A DNA stretch of 36,108 nucleotides from an uncultured Oscillospiraceae bacterium (GTDB lineage Bacteria; Bacillota; Clostridia; Oscillospirales; Ruminococcaceae), in NCBI GenBank assembly GCA_949743955.1, contig CATJVQ010000036.1, positions 72,433 through 108,540 of the forward strand, given 5' to 3'. A model generated the notes under the pieces. It was not told where the DNA came from. It saw only the letters and a list, made by a program, of their open reading frames with translations, and did no database searches. The position numbers were made by a program, and so were the translations under genes. Position 1 is the first letter of the stretch. Every line of letters begins with the position of its first letter. Of the stretch, positions 1 through 6,788 are shown piece by piece.

Positions 1-608
1 TGCTCAAGTACGCCGCGTTCCTCTTCACCATTCTTCTGCCCGGGACCTATGTCGCGCTCGCCACCTTCCACCCGGAGCTCTTCCCCGACGCGCTGCTCTT
101 CAACATCGCCTCGAGCGAGGAGAGTACCCCGTTCCCGCTCCTGTTCGAGGCGCTGATCATCCACTTCATCTATGAGCTGATGCGCGAGGCGGGACTTCGC
201 CTGCCCCGCCCCATTGGGCACGCGGTGAGCATTGTGGGGGCGCTGGTCATTGGGGATGCGGCCGTCACAGCCGGGCTCATCGGCGCGCCGATGGTGATGG
301 TTGTCGCCATCACGGCTATCAGCTCCTTTGTCGTGCCCTCGCTCTACCAGTCGATCACCGTCCTTCGCTTCGTGTTCATCATTATCGGCGGTGTATGGGG
401 GCTGTTCGGCATCACGCTGGGGATAGGCGTCCTCTTCTGCAATCTGTGCGCCAAGCATCCGCTCGGCGTGCCCGAGACCGCCCCCGCCTCCCCCTTCTCG
501 CTCTACCCCATGCGCGACATCTTCACCCGCCAGAACTGGAAGCGGCTCGGGCGGCGGGAGCTGCTGATTCAGGATATGCCCGGATCCCAAATTAAAAAGG
601 ACGCATAG
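1..608 (+). CDS. Spore germination protein, GerA family (3' part only)
   Basis: This is the C-terminal ~201 residues of a GerA-type germinant receptor A subunit; the 5' end lies outside the window and the reading frame is open from base 3. The visible part has several hydrophobic helices and the family hallmark around RPIGHAVSIVGALVIGDAAV, followed by a hydrophilic tail ending in the PF.LYPMRD-type segment usual for the family. GerA-type A subunits sit in the spore inner membrane and form a nutrient-responsive channel with B and C subunits. It is followed after 12 nt by a GerB-type gene and then by a GerC-type lipoprotein, so this is the first gene of a gerABC operon. Which germinant it recognises cannot be told from sequence. 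Confidence 0.93.
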   Translation, partial: LKYAAFLFTILLPGTYVALATFHPELFPDALLFNIASSEESTPFPLLFEALIIHFIYELMREAGLRLPRPIGHAVSIVGALVIGDAAVTAGLIGAPMVMVVAITAISSFVVPSLYQSITVLRFVFIIIGGVWGLFGITLGIGVLFCNLCAKHPLGVPETAPASPFSLYPMRDIFTRQNWKRLGRRELLIQDMPGSQIKKDA

Positions 609-620
609 GAGGGAAACATC

Positions 621-1697
621 TTGCAGAAAATTACCGTACCGCAGTTTTTTATCCTGCTGTTTCTCTGCCGTTCGTTCACCTTCTTCACCTTCACCCCCGG
701 CTCCGGACACACACTGACAGATACCTCCTCCCTGCTCGGCCTGCTGCTCGCGTGTCTGGGGAGCGTCGTCCTTCTGCTTCCTGTGTGGATGATTTTGCGC
801 CGCCATCCGGGGATGGGTCTCATCGAATACGCGTTCCACCGCTCCCCCGGCGCCGGGACCGCCGCCGCCACCTTCTTTTCCCTCTATGCCCTGTTTGAGG
901 CGGTGGGCAGCGTTGTCCATTTCACGATCTTTCTCACCACCGCCATCTATCCGCAGGAGAGTGCCTGGGGATTCGTCCTGCTCTTCACCCTCGCGGCCCT
1001 GTATTTCGTCTGGATGGGGCTGGAGGCGACAGCGCGCCTCTCCGGGCTGATTCTGGTGGCACTGATTTTCTCTGTCATTCTGATTTCCGGAGCGTTCGTG
1101 CCGGAGTGGGAGGCTCTGCGCCTCTGCTCCCCCTTTATCGGCGGCACAGCCCCCATCCTGCGCAGCGCCGCTGTAACGCTCAGTGAAACGGCGGAGCTTG
1201 TTCCGATGCTGCTGCTCATCCCCTACCTGAAGGATGCCGGGAAAAAGATGACGCGGGGCTTCCTGTGGTGGATCCTCGCTGTCTTTCTGGCACTGGGCGG
1301 GATCAGTCTGCTTCTTATCGCATCAATCGGCGAATACGCCGATACGCAGTCCTATCCTCTCTATGCAGCCGCCAAAATGACACGTCTGTTCTATTTCCAG
1401 CGTCTGGACGCACTGCATCTGTTTATCTGGACCCTGCTCGGCCTTATCAAGACAGCGCTGTTTCTCTATGTTTCCCGCCAGAGCCTGTTCTGCCTGCTGG
1501 GAAAACGTGCACAGAAATGGGTGCTGCCCATTCTGGGAGGCGTCACCGCCGCGGGATCCATCCTCCTGTGCCGGTCATTCCGAGCCTATGAAGCCTATGA
1601 CGCCATCTCCCTATCCGGCGTTCCGCTGCTGCTGTGCGTGCTGATCGTGCCGCTTCTTGTGTCTCTGTGCCGGAAAAAGGGAGGCGATGCCGCATGA
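621..1697 (+). CDS. Spore germination protein, GerB family (amino-acid permease-like)
   Basis: A 358-residue, almost entirely hydrophobic protein with about ten predicted membrane helices, the size and pattern of GerAB/YndE-type spore germination permeases (APC superfamily). The start is a TTG preceded by AGGAGGG at about 607-613; no better ATG lies nearby. In characterised systems the B subunit binds the germinant in the spore inner membrane and acts with A and C subunits. Its stop overlaps the start of the downstream gerC gene (ATGA at 1694-1697), indicating translational coupling. The family call rests on size, hydropathy and operon position between clear GerA and GerC genes; the ligand is unknown. 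Confidence 0.9.
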   Translation: MQKITVPQFFILLFLCRSFTFFTFTPGSGHTLTDTSSLLGLLLACLGSVVLLLPVWMILRRHPGMGLIEYAFHRSPGAGTAAATFFSLYALFEAVGSVVHFTIFLTTAIYPQESAWGFVLLFTLAALYFVWMGLEATARLSGLILVALIFSVILISGAFVPEWEALRLCSPFIGGTAPILRSAAVTLSETAELVPMLLLIPYLKDAGKKMTRGFLWWILAVFLALGGISLLLIASIGEYADTQSYPLYAAAKMTRLFYFQRLDALHLFIWTLLGLIKTALFLYVSRQSLFCLLGKRAQKWVLPILGGVTAAGSILLCRSFRAYEAYDAISLSGVPLLLCVLIVPLLVSLCRKKGGDAA

Positions 1698-2797
1698 AAC
1701 CCTTTGTCACCCTAGGTATGGCTCTCCTCCTTTGCGGCATGCTCTGCGGCTGCATGAACAGCCTTCGGCTAAAGGATAGGGCCATCGTCCAAGCCCTTGG
1801 CATCGACCGGTCTGAGGGCGGATACCAGCTGACCCTTCAATACTTTGTTCCCACTTCCTCCGGAGAAGGAGATTCACGGACCAATCGGAACGGTCTTCTC
1901 TCCGCTTCGGGCGACACGTTGTCCGAAGCGATCGAAAACGCATCCCGTTCCTACGGCCGCGAAGTATTCTTCGGTTCAAACAAGGTCATCGTACTCGGAC
2001 AGAGTGTCGCCGAAATGGATGCTCACGACCCTATCGATTATTTAAACACCCACCACCAGCTTCACCCAAGCATGATCCTCCTGCTCGCGGAAGGGGAGGC
2101 AGCCGACATCGTTGGTGACGAAAAGAGTGATGCAGCTGAAATTGAGAAGCTTGCCGAAACCGCTCTCCATTCCCACCGCATGACCGGCGGCACTCTGCTC
2201 GATGCTGTGACACAGATGAAGACAGGAAGCCTGGAGCTTCCAATCCTCCGCCAAGGCGAGGAAGGGTTCCTTCTGGAGGGCGCGGGTCTCCTGGATGGAG
2301 AAAAGCTGGTGGACGAGCTGACACCCTCCGAGGTGGAGGGGGTACTCTGGCTGAATGGGGAAATCGGCCGCAACCTTCTGCATCTCAGTCTCCCCGATGG
2401 AGGAATATGCGTACTCGAAATCCTTTCCGGCCGTACAGAAAAACGCGTGCACACAGATACGGACGGTGGACTGATTTTCGATTTCTCCATTCATGCGGAC
2501 TGTGCTGTGCGGGAGCTGACCGGTTCAAAACGCGGCGAACGGGAGATGGCGGAGGAGCTACGCTATCTGGCCGAACAGAAAATTTTGCAGCTCTGCCGCA
2601 GAGCTCTGGAAAAAACTGTACAAAAAAACGGAGCGGACCTGTTTGAACTGGGAACCGCCGTGCGGCACTTCCTGCCCGATTACGCCCAAAAATATAGGGA
2701 CTCTCTCCCTTCCCGCATGCAGAATTCTCAGGTTGATTTAAGAATTTCCTGCATTCCAAGCCGAATAGGTCTTGAAGCAGACGAAAATAAGAGGTAA
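1694..2797 (+). CDS. Spore germination lipoprotein, GerC family
   Basis: A 367-residue GerC-type lipoprotein. I place the start at the ATG at 1694, which overlaps the gerB stop, because it gives a proper lipoprotein signal peptide: basic start, hydrophobic core and lipobox LCGC with the lipidated Cys at residue 20. An upstream in-frame start at 1634 would lie within gerB and spoil this. After the Cys, the stretch LRLKDRAIVQALGIDRSEGG is the typical GerAC/GerKC N-terminal region, and the C-terminal half fits the Ger(x)C domain. The protein should be anchored to the outer face of the spore inner membrane as third subunit of the germinant receptor. No strong terminator follows; the next gene is spoIVB, 180 nt away. 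Confidence 0.93.
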   Translation: MKPFVTLGMALLLCGMLCGCMNSLRLKDRAIVQALGIDRSEGGYQLTLQYFVPTSSGEGDSRTNRNGLLSASGDTLSEAIENASRSYGREVFFGSNKVIVLGQSVAEMDAHDPIDYLNTHHQLHPSMILLLAEGEAADIVGDEKSDAAEIEKLAETALHSHRMTGGTLLDAVTQMKTGSLELPILRQGEEGFLLEGAGLLDGEKLVDELTPSEVEGVLWLNGEIGRNLLHLSLPDGGICVLEILSGRTEKRVHTDTDGGLIFDFSIHADCAVRELTGSKRGEREMAEELRYLAEQKILQLCRRALEKTVQKNGADLFELGTAVRHFLPDYAQKYRDSLPSRMQNSQVDLRISCIPSRIGLEADENKR

Positions 2798-2912
2798 AAT
2801 GAAATTGTCAATATATGCTGATTTTTGTCTTTTTCTGTATTCCATTTTTTCAGTGCGCTATCCCATGCAAATTCCCTCTGATAATTGCCTTTGCCGGGAA
2901 AAAAATAAGGGG

Positions 2913-2959
2913 GACGGTCTTTCACCGTCAAATTCCCAGCCCGCTGCATCCGTGCGGGC
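2913..2959 (+). other. Two short hairpins between gerC and spoIVB
   Basis: Two small inverted repeats lie in the 180-nt gerC-spoIVB spacer. GACGGT/ACCGTC spans 2913-2929 with a 5-nt loop, and GCCCGC/GCGGGC spans 2939-2959 and ends just before the AAGGCGG ribosome binding site of spoIVB. Neither is followed by a U-run, so they do not look like a classical terminator. They could be incidental or affect spoIVB translation. I could not identify a convincing sporulation-sigma promoter here. Confidence 0.3.
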
Positions 2960-2977
2960 AAGAAGGCGGTTTTTGCC

Positions 2978-4207
2978 ATGAGAAGGTTATGCAGGGCCGC
3001 GGCGGGACTTGTCAGCGTATGTACACTGTGTGCCCTCGCCCTGGCCCTCTATGTGAGCAATTCCCTGCCTGATAAATTCTATGTCGCCCAGGGTGAATCG
3101 CTCACCATCCATTCCCCTTTTGATATCCACTCCGAAGCGGAAAACACTTTCCTCCCCGCCGAGGCTTACACTGCTGCCGGCAACACCTATTCCATGAATC
3201 TGCGCATGATTGGCGGGATCAGTGTCAAACAGGTGCAGGTTCAAGTTGTTGATCGAAAGTCAGTCATCCCCTGCGGTGTCCCGTTCGGGATTAAGATGTT
3301 TACCGATGGGGTCATCGTTGTGGGTATGTCCGATGTGGATACCAGCGGTGGGCTCCTCAATCCCGCCAAGCAGTGCGGGATCCAGATCGGCGACATTGTG
3401 ACAAGCATCAACGGGCAGGAGATTTCCTCCAATGAACAGATCGGCGCACTGGTACAGGCTTCCCGCGGCAGGGAACTGGAGGTCTCCATTCAGCGGCGGG
3501 ACGAATCCTTCACCGCCCGGCTGGCCCCTGTCCTCTCTGTGATCGACGGGCAGTTTAAAGCCGGCATCTGGGTGCGCGACTCCTCTGCCGGTATCGGTAC
3601 CATGACCTATTATGATCCCTCGACTGGCCGTTATGGGGGGCTGGGCCACGCTGTCTGTGATGTGGACACCCAGATGGTCATGCCTCTGTGTTCGGGCGAA
3701 ATTGTCCGGGCGAGCATCAGCGGCATCAATCCCGGGCATTCCGGAGAACCCGGCGAGCTGCGGGGCCTGTTCCTCGAATCCGGTGCGATGGGCACGCTCG
3801 AAATCAACGACGAAACCGGCGTCTTCGGCACACTCTATAACCGTGTCGCCTACCACGATCCAGTGGAAATGGCGCACGCCTATGAGGTTGAACGCGGGGA
3901 CGCGACCATCCTCTGCACGCTGACCGGCGAGAATCCGGAGGAATTTTCCATCACAATTGATAAAATCAATGCTGCCAGCGAAAATGACACCAAAAATATG
4001 GTGATTTCCATCACCGATCCGCGGCTTCTGTCCATGGCGGGTGGAATCGTACAGGGGATGAGCGGCAGCCCCATACTACAGAACGGCAAGCTTGTCGGCG
4101 CTATCACGCATGTTTTCGTCAATGATCCCACTCGCGGATATGCCATCTTTGCCGAGAATATGGACGAAACGCTTAAGGTTCTGCCCCCATCTGCTAAGAG
4201 CGCTTGA
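2978..4207 (+). CDS. spoIVB: SpoIVB serine peptidase (sigma-K checkpoint signal)
   Basis: A 409-residue S55-family peptidase. An N-terminal membrane anchor/signal segment (about residues 8-28) is followed by a PDZ domain (about 105-175) and the peptidase domain. The catalytic His lies in GLGHAV (His224) and the nucleophile in GMSGSP (Ser362), followed by the conserved THVFVNDPTRGYAIF stretch. In B. subtilis SpoIVB is secreted by the forespore into the intermembrane space, where it cleaves SpoIVFA and triggers pro-sigma-K processing. A BofA-family gene, the inhibitor of that step, also lies in this window. The ribosome binding site is GAAGGCGG about 10 nt before the ATG. The next gene is spo0A, the order conserved in sporulating Firmicutes. 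Confidence 0.97.
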   Translation: MRRLCRAAAGLVSVCTLCALALALYVSNSLPDKFYVAQGESLTIHSPFDIHSEAENTFLPAEAYTAAGNTYSMNLRMIGGISVKQVQVQVVDRKSVIPCGVPFGIKMFTDGVIVVGMSDVDTSGGLLNPAKQCGIQIGDIVTSINGQEISSNEQIGALVQASRGRELEVSIQRRDESFTARLAPVLSVIDGQFKAGIWVRDSSAGIGTMTYYDPSTGRYGGLGHAVCDVDTQMVMPLCSGEIVRASISGINPGHSGEPGELRGLFLESGAMGTLEINDETGVFGTLYNRVAYHDPVEMAHAYEVERGDATILCTLTGENPEEFSITIDKINAASENDTKNMVISITDPRLLSMAGGIVQGMSGSPILQNGKLVGAITHVFVNDPTRGYAIFAENMDETLKVLPPSAKSA

Positions 4208-4335
4208 TGCTATTGGGGATGAAAAATGACAAAACCGGGCTGCAAAAACCTAAATTAAAGAATTTCTGCAACCAGGATTTTTAAAAAGCTGCTTCCTTTT
4301 ACAAAAAAGTCGTAACGCTATAAAATTCGCCCGAT

Positions 4336-4389
4336 TTTGACAAAATTGATTTACAATATATGGTATACTTTGAAAAGTTCCATATATTG
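4336..4389 (+). promoter_or_regulatory. spo0A promoter region: 0A-box-like site, extended -10 and perfect inverted repeat
   Basis: TTTGACAAA at 4336-4344 is the exact reverse complement of the Spo0A box TTTGTCAAA. It overlaps a TTGACA hexamer (4337-4342). TATACT at 4364-4369, preceded by TGG, is an extended -10; the spacing to TTGACA is 21 nt, so the -10 may work largely on its own. A perfect 10-bp inverted repeat, CAATATATGG (4354-4363) and CCATATATTG (4380-4389) with a 16-nt spacer, brackets the -10 and the likely start point. This suggests autoregulation plus a second dimeric repressor, but it is read from sequence only. Confidence 0.55.
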
Positions 4390-4429
4390 GCAATTAACAA
4401 TATGATATGACGTCGGAGGTATGAGGGAA

Positions 4430-5197
4430 ATGAATGCAAAATTCAAGGTTCTAGTCAGTGACGACAACAAGGAGTTCTGTGCTCAGCTGGCAAGTGTGCT
4501 GCGCACTTACGGCGCGAATATGAGCGTAGTGCCCAAGGACGGAAAGAAGGTTATTGAGCAAATCCGGGAACAGCATCCGGACGCAGTTCTGCTTGACGCC
4601 TTCATGCTGGGACTCGACGCCATTGGCGTTATGCGGGAGACTGCGTCTCTCCAGCTGACGAATCCGCCCATCTTCATGACAAAGACCACGTTCGACAGCA
4701 AACAGCTGGAGAGCGATTTGATGTGCAGCGGTTCGAGCTATCATTTCCTTCTGCCGTTCGACGTAGAGATCATGGCCGAGCGGATTATCGACAAACTAAG
4801 CGGCGGGCATTCCACCGCAGCGCTCAAAGTCGTGGACAAAGAGGTGGATCTGGAACTGATGGTAACGGAGATCATCCATCAGATCGGTGTTCCCGCTCAC
4901 ATCAAAGGGTATCACTATCTGCGCGACGCCATCATCCTCTGTGTGCGTACGCCGCAGATCATCAATTCCGTCACGAAGCAACTGTATCCGAGCGTTGCCA
5001 AGCTCAACGATACGACCTCTTCCCGTGTCGAACGTGCTATCCGTCACGCGATCGAGGTCGCATGGGATCGCGGAGATGTGGATGTCCTCAACAGCTACTT
5101 TGGCTACACCATCCACAACACGCGCGGCAAGCCCACCAACTCCGAGTTCATCGCCATGATCGCAGATAAACTCCGGCTGCAATTAAAAAAGGCGTAG
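4430..5197 (+). CDS. spo0A: Spo0A, master regulator of sporulation (atypical receiver domain)
   Basis: A 255-residue response regulator. The N-terminal receiver (1-120) has the acidic pocket S-D11-D12, the phosphoacceptor Asp56 in VLLDAFM and Thr84. The C-terminal DNA-binding domain is very close to canonical Spo0A: IGVPAHIKGYHYLRDAI, SRVERAIRHAIEVAWDRG and KPTNSEFIAMIADKLRL. The start at 4430 is preferred over 4421 because GGAGG (4415-4419) is only 1 nt from the earlier ATG and 10 nt from this one, and the protein then begins MNAKFKVLV like its relatives. Oddly, the receiver's invariant Lys is replaced by Leu (L108 in FLLPFD, normally LKPFD), and the usual MP and LDG after the phosphoacceptor read ML and LDA. 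It lies downstream of spoIVB, the canonical spo0A locus, and is followed by a strong terminator. Confidence 0.96.
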   Translation: MNAKFKVLVSDDNKEFCAQLASVLRTYGANMSVVPKDGKKVIEQIREQHPDAVLLDAFMLGLDAIGVMRETASLQLTNPPIFMTKTTFDSKQLESDLMCSGSSYHFLLPFDVEIMAERIIDKLSGGHSTAALKVVDKEVDLELMVTEIIHQIGVPAHIKGYHYLRDAIILCVRTPQIINSVTKQLYPSVAKLNDTTSSRVERAIRHAIEVAWDRGDVDVLNSYFGYTIHNTRGKPTNSEFIAMIADKLRLQLKKA

Positions 5198-5234
5198 TAA
5201 TCTGTAATTTCTGAATCCGCTGAAGAATCCGCAG

Positions 5235-5276
5235 CTAACCGGGCAATGCCCTTATATTGCCCGGTTAGTATTCTTT
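5235..5276 (+). terminator. Rho-independent terminator after spo0A
   Basis: A perfect 12-bp stem (CTAACCGGGCAA at 5235-5246, TTGCCCGGTTAG at 5257-5268) with a 10-nt loop, followed by a T-rich stretch (TATTCTTT). Confidence 0.88.
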
Positions 5277-5295
5277 ATCGCGTTTTTTGTATGTG

Positions 5296-5337
5296 TAATT
5301 GTATTCTAATAATGAATCTATATTTAGAATACAATTA
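5296..5337. promoter_or_regulatory. 14-bp perfect inverted repeat upstream of the ribbon-helix-helix gene
   Basis: TAATTGTATTCTAA (5296-5309) and TTAGAATACAATTA (5324-5337) form a perfect inverted repeat with a 14-nt AT-rich spacer. It ends 33 nt before the start of a ribbon-helix-helix protein gene. Such proteins commonly bind palindromes or tandem half-sites in their own promoter, so an autoregulatory operator is the simplest reading. A clean sigma-A hexamer pair at correct spacing is not evident. Confidence 0.55.
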
Positions 5338-5370
5338 TTCATATACTGATTGCAAGAGGTGTATCAGTAT

Positions 5371-5559
5371 ATGTCGGATTTTATTCCAAAGCAATATAGA
5401 AAAGACCCGATTACTATTCGCATAGATTCTAAAAAGTTAGAAAGAATAGATGAACTGGCCTCAAAATATAATTTGAGCCGGAGCGAATTCATTAATCAAT
5501 GTATTGATTATGCACTGGATCATATTTTAAACTTAGAAAAACAGGCTGACGAAGGATGA
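5371..5559 (+). CDS. Ribbon-helix-helix (CopG/Arc-type) small DNA-binding protein
   Basis: A 62-residue protein whose core DPITIRIDSKKLERIDELA followed by LSRSEFINQCIDYALDHI fits a ribbon-helix-helix fold: one beta-strand (TIRID), helix 1, a turn with the typical SRSEF, and helix 2. I start it at the ATG at 5371 (GAGG at 5356-5359, 11 nt upstream) rather than at a TTG at 5350 that would include the ribosome binding site. No toxin gene follows, so it is not an obvious antitoxin. A perfect 14-bp inverted repeat directly upstream may be its operator. Its last codons form the left arm of its own terminator. Confidence 0.8.
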   Translation: MSDFIPKQYRKDPITIRIDSKKLERIDELASKYNLSRSEFINQCIDYALDHILNLEKQADEG

Positions 5560-5585
5560 TCTCCCCCGTCAGCCTGTTTTTCATT
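5537..5585 (+). terminator. Terminator overlapping the 3' end of the ribbon-helix-helix gene
   Basis: A 15-bp perfect stem, AAAAACAGGCTGACG (5537-5551) with CGTCAGCCTGTTTTT (5567-5581). The left arm lies in the coding sequence, the stop codon (5557-5559) in the loop and the T-run in the right arm. Confidence 0.85.
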
Positions 5586-5613
5586 ATCCTGAACCGAAAA
5601 CAATAAAACTACC

Positions 5614-6080
5614 TTACGCGTTCTGTTCTGCCTGTAATTTTTTCACTTCGTCGAGAGAGAGGCACGAAATGTCCGCGATTTCCTCAAGCGCATACTTTCC
5701 GGCTTCGAGCATGCGAAGTACTGCCCATCGAACGCCTTCTCTAATCCCTTCCTCACGTTCTTCTCTGCGCATATCCTTGATGATCTTACACATTCCGCTC
5801 ACTCCCTTCAGATTCTCTTTTAAATACTGTGTCCTCTTTGCCGTCAGTTCAAAGTTCATGTCCCCGGTGTCCGTACAGCTAAAATCATACATCAGCTTTC
5901 CAATGTCCGAGTTTCCCTGATATTCGCCGTTCACATAGAGGATATGCTCCCCATCTCCGAACAGTTTGCCCGTATCGAGATTCACCCGTTCAGATGCTTC
6001 CATTCCTCCTGCTCTGTTCTGTCCAAAGTGATCACCTGTTCCTTGTCGTCAGCCGAACAAAACTTCACCACCCTTATGCT
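5614..6080 (-). pseudogene. Rpn-family nuclease/transposase-like gene remnant
   Basis: An open frame of 129 codons (6003 to 5614) matches the C-terminal half of Rpn-type (PD-(D/E)XK, recombination-promoting nuclease) proteins: FGDGEHILYVNGEYQGNSDI, GKLMYDFSC, LTAKRTQYLKEN, GVSGMCKIIKDM and the acidic/basic tail with EGIREGVRW. The expected upstream residues (ADDKEQVITLDRTEQEEWK, about 6010-6060) are present in a different frame that runs into a stop near 5990, so there is at least one frameshift. The N-terminal nuclease domain is missing altogether. I therefore call a 5'-truncated, frameshifted remnant. The protein could still be made from the ATG at 6003, but it would lack a catalytic core. 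Confidence 0.7.
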
Positions 6081-6165
6081 ACCACAAATCCGCCGGCTTT
6101 TCAAGGAATCCGGCGCCTGCCCATTCCCGCGGGAGAGATTTCTTCTTTTTGGTGAACATTGCTCT

Positions 6166-6193
6166 TTGCAGCCTTACGTAAACATGCTATACT
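6166..6193 (+). promoter_or_regulatory. Sigma-A promoter with extended -10 for the Cys-rich small protein
   Basis: TTGCAG (6166-6171), a 16-nt spacer and TATACT (6188-6193), with TGC directly before the -10. It lies 75 nt upstream of the ATG at 6269, leaving a leader with a GGAG/GGGGG-rich stretch. Confidence 0.7.
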
Positions 6194-6268
6194 AGGGAAA
6201 GACTGATTCTGGCGTACCGGAGGGCCAAGAAACGCTCCGGCTCCGTTCAGGCGGAGAACCGGGGGATT

Positions 6269-6550
6269 ATGGAGTGTATCATTTGCGGGAAGTCTCACGA
6301 TATCTGTATTGTTTATAACGGGAAGATGCTGCCGTTCTGCAACGATCATTTTGACTATTTCTGCAGTCTGCGCAATCTTTTCCTTGAATTGGAGCAGTCG
6401 CAGATCGATACAATCCACTCGGAGGATGTTCAGCCGGACGATGAAAACAACCTGCGCGCACTGCGCAAGCTGGAAATGATCGTTTTCACCGACCATGATA
6501 TCCTCAAAGAGCTCTTCTATTCCTGGAGCGGTGAAGAATTCACGCAATAA
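6269..6550 (+). CDS. Hypothetical small Cys-rich protein (possible zinc site)
   Basis: A 93-residue soluble protein that I do not recognise. The N-terminus carries CIIC (Cys3, Cys6), and a second cluster FCNDHFDYFC follows at about 29-38, so four ligands for one zinc ion are available (C..C...C..H/C). The rest is acidic and helical. It starts at an ATG behind a purine-rich GGGGGA stretch and has its own extended -10 promoter. The next small gene begins just after, or slightly overlapping, its end, and both precede a shared terminator. It may be a small regulator or adaptor; that is inference only. Confidence 0.72.
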   Translation: MECIICGKSHDICIVYNGKMLPFCNDHFDYFCSLRNLFLELEQSQIDTIHSEDVQPDDENNLRALRKLEMIVFTDHDILKELFYSWSGEEFTQ

Positions 6551-6608
6551 TCGCGGCAAAACGGGACATGATAAAATCGAATCTCTTTTCAGAAATGGGG
6601 TTTTGTCA

Positions 6609-6752
6609 TTGTCCTATGTTTCGCCGAAGGTACAGCCTTATTTTGAAAATTTATCGCTGGAGCTTAAAAACGAAATTTTAAGCCGTAATGTCCAACTCGA
6701 ATCGCTGACGGATCTCATCCGCTGCTTACAGACCATCGTGGACGGGAATTAA
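6609..6752 (+). CDS. Hypothetical small protein (start uncertain)
   Basis: The frame is open from 6495, but the part that looks like protein begins around 6603-6609: SYVSPKVQPYFENLSLELKN, then a helix ending in LIRCLQTIVDGN. A TTG at 6609 with ATGGGG (6595-6600) 8 nt upstream gives a 47-48-residue product. The alternative ATG at 6495 would overlap the preceding gene by 56 nt and add a low-complexity Ser/Asn-rich leader. The sequence is amphipathic-helical with no known domain. It is probably co-transcribed with the Cys-rich gene and ends just before a strong hairpin. Confidence 0.5.
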   Translation: MSYVSPKVQPYFENLSLELKNEILSRNVQLESLTDLIRCLQTIVDGN

Positions 6753-6755
6753 AGG

Positions 6756-6787
6756 AAATGCCATGGCTGAGGCCATGGCATTTTTGT
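6756..6787. terminator. Bidirectional terminator between the small operon and htpG
   Basis: A perfect 12-bp stem, AAATGCCATGGC (6756-6767) with GCCATGGCATTT (6772-6783), and a 4-nt TGAG loop. T-runs follow on the plus strand, and A-rich sequence on the other side makes it usable for htpG, whose stop is at 6789. Confidence 0.88.
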
Positions 6788-6788
6788 A

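Noticed and set aside
4337-4369. TTGACA and TATACT as a standard sigma-A pair for spo0A
   Set aside because: The spacing is 21 nt, too long for a normal promoter; I keep only the extended -10 and the 0A-box-like site as candidates.
5371-6080. Toxin-antitoxin pair made of the ribbon-helix-helix protein and the Rpn remnant
   Set aside because: The two genes are convergent, with a terminator between, and the Rpn gene is a decayed fragment; nothing supports a functional pair.
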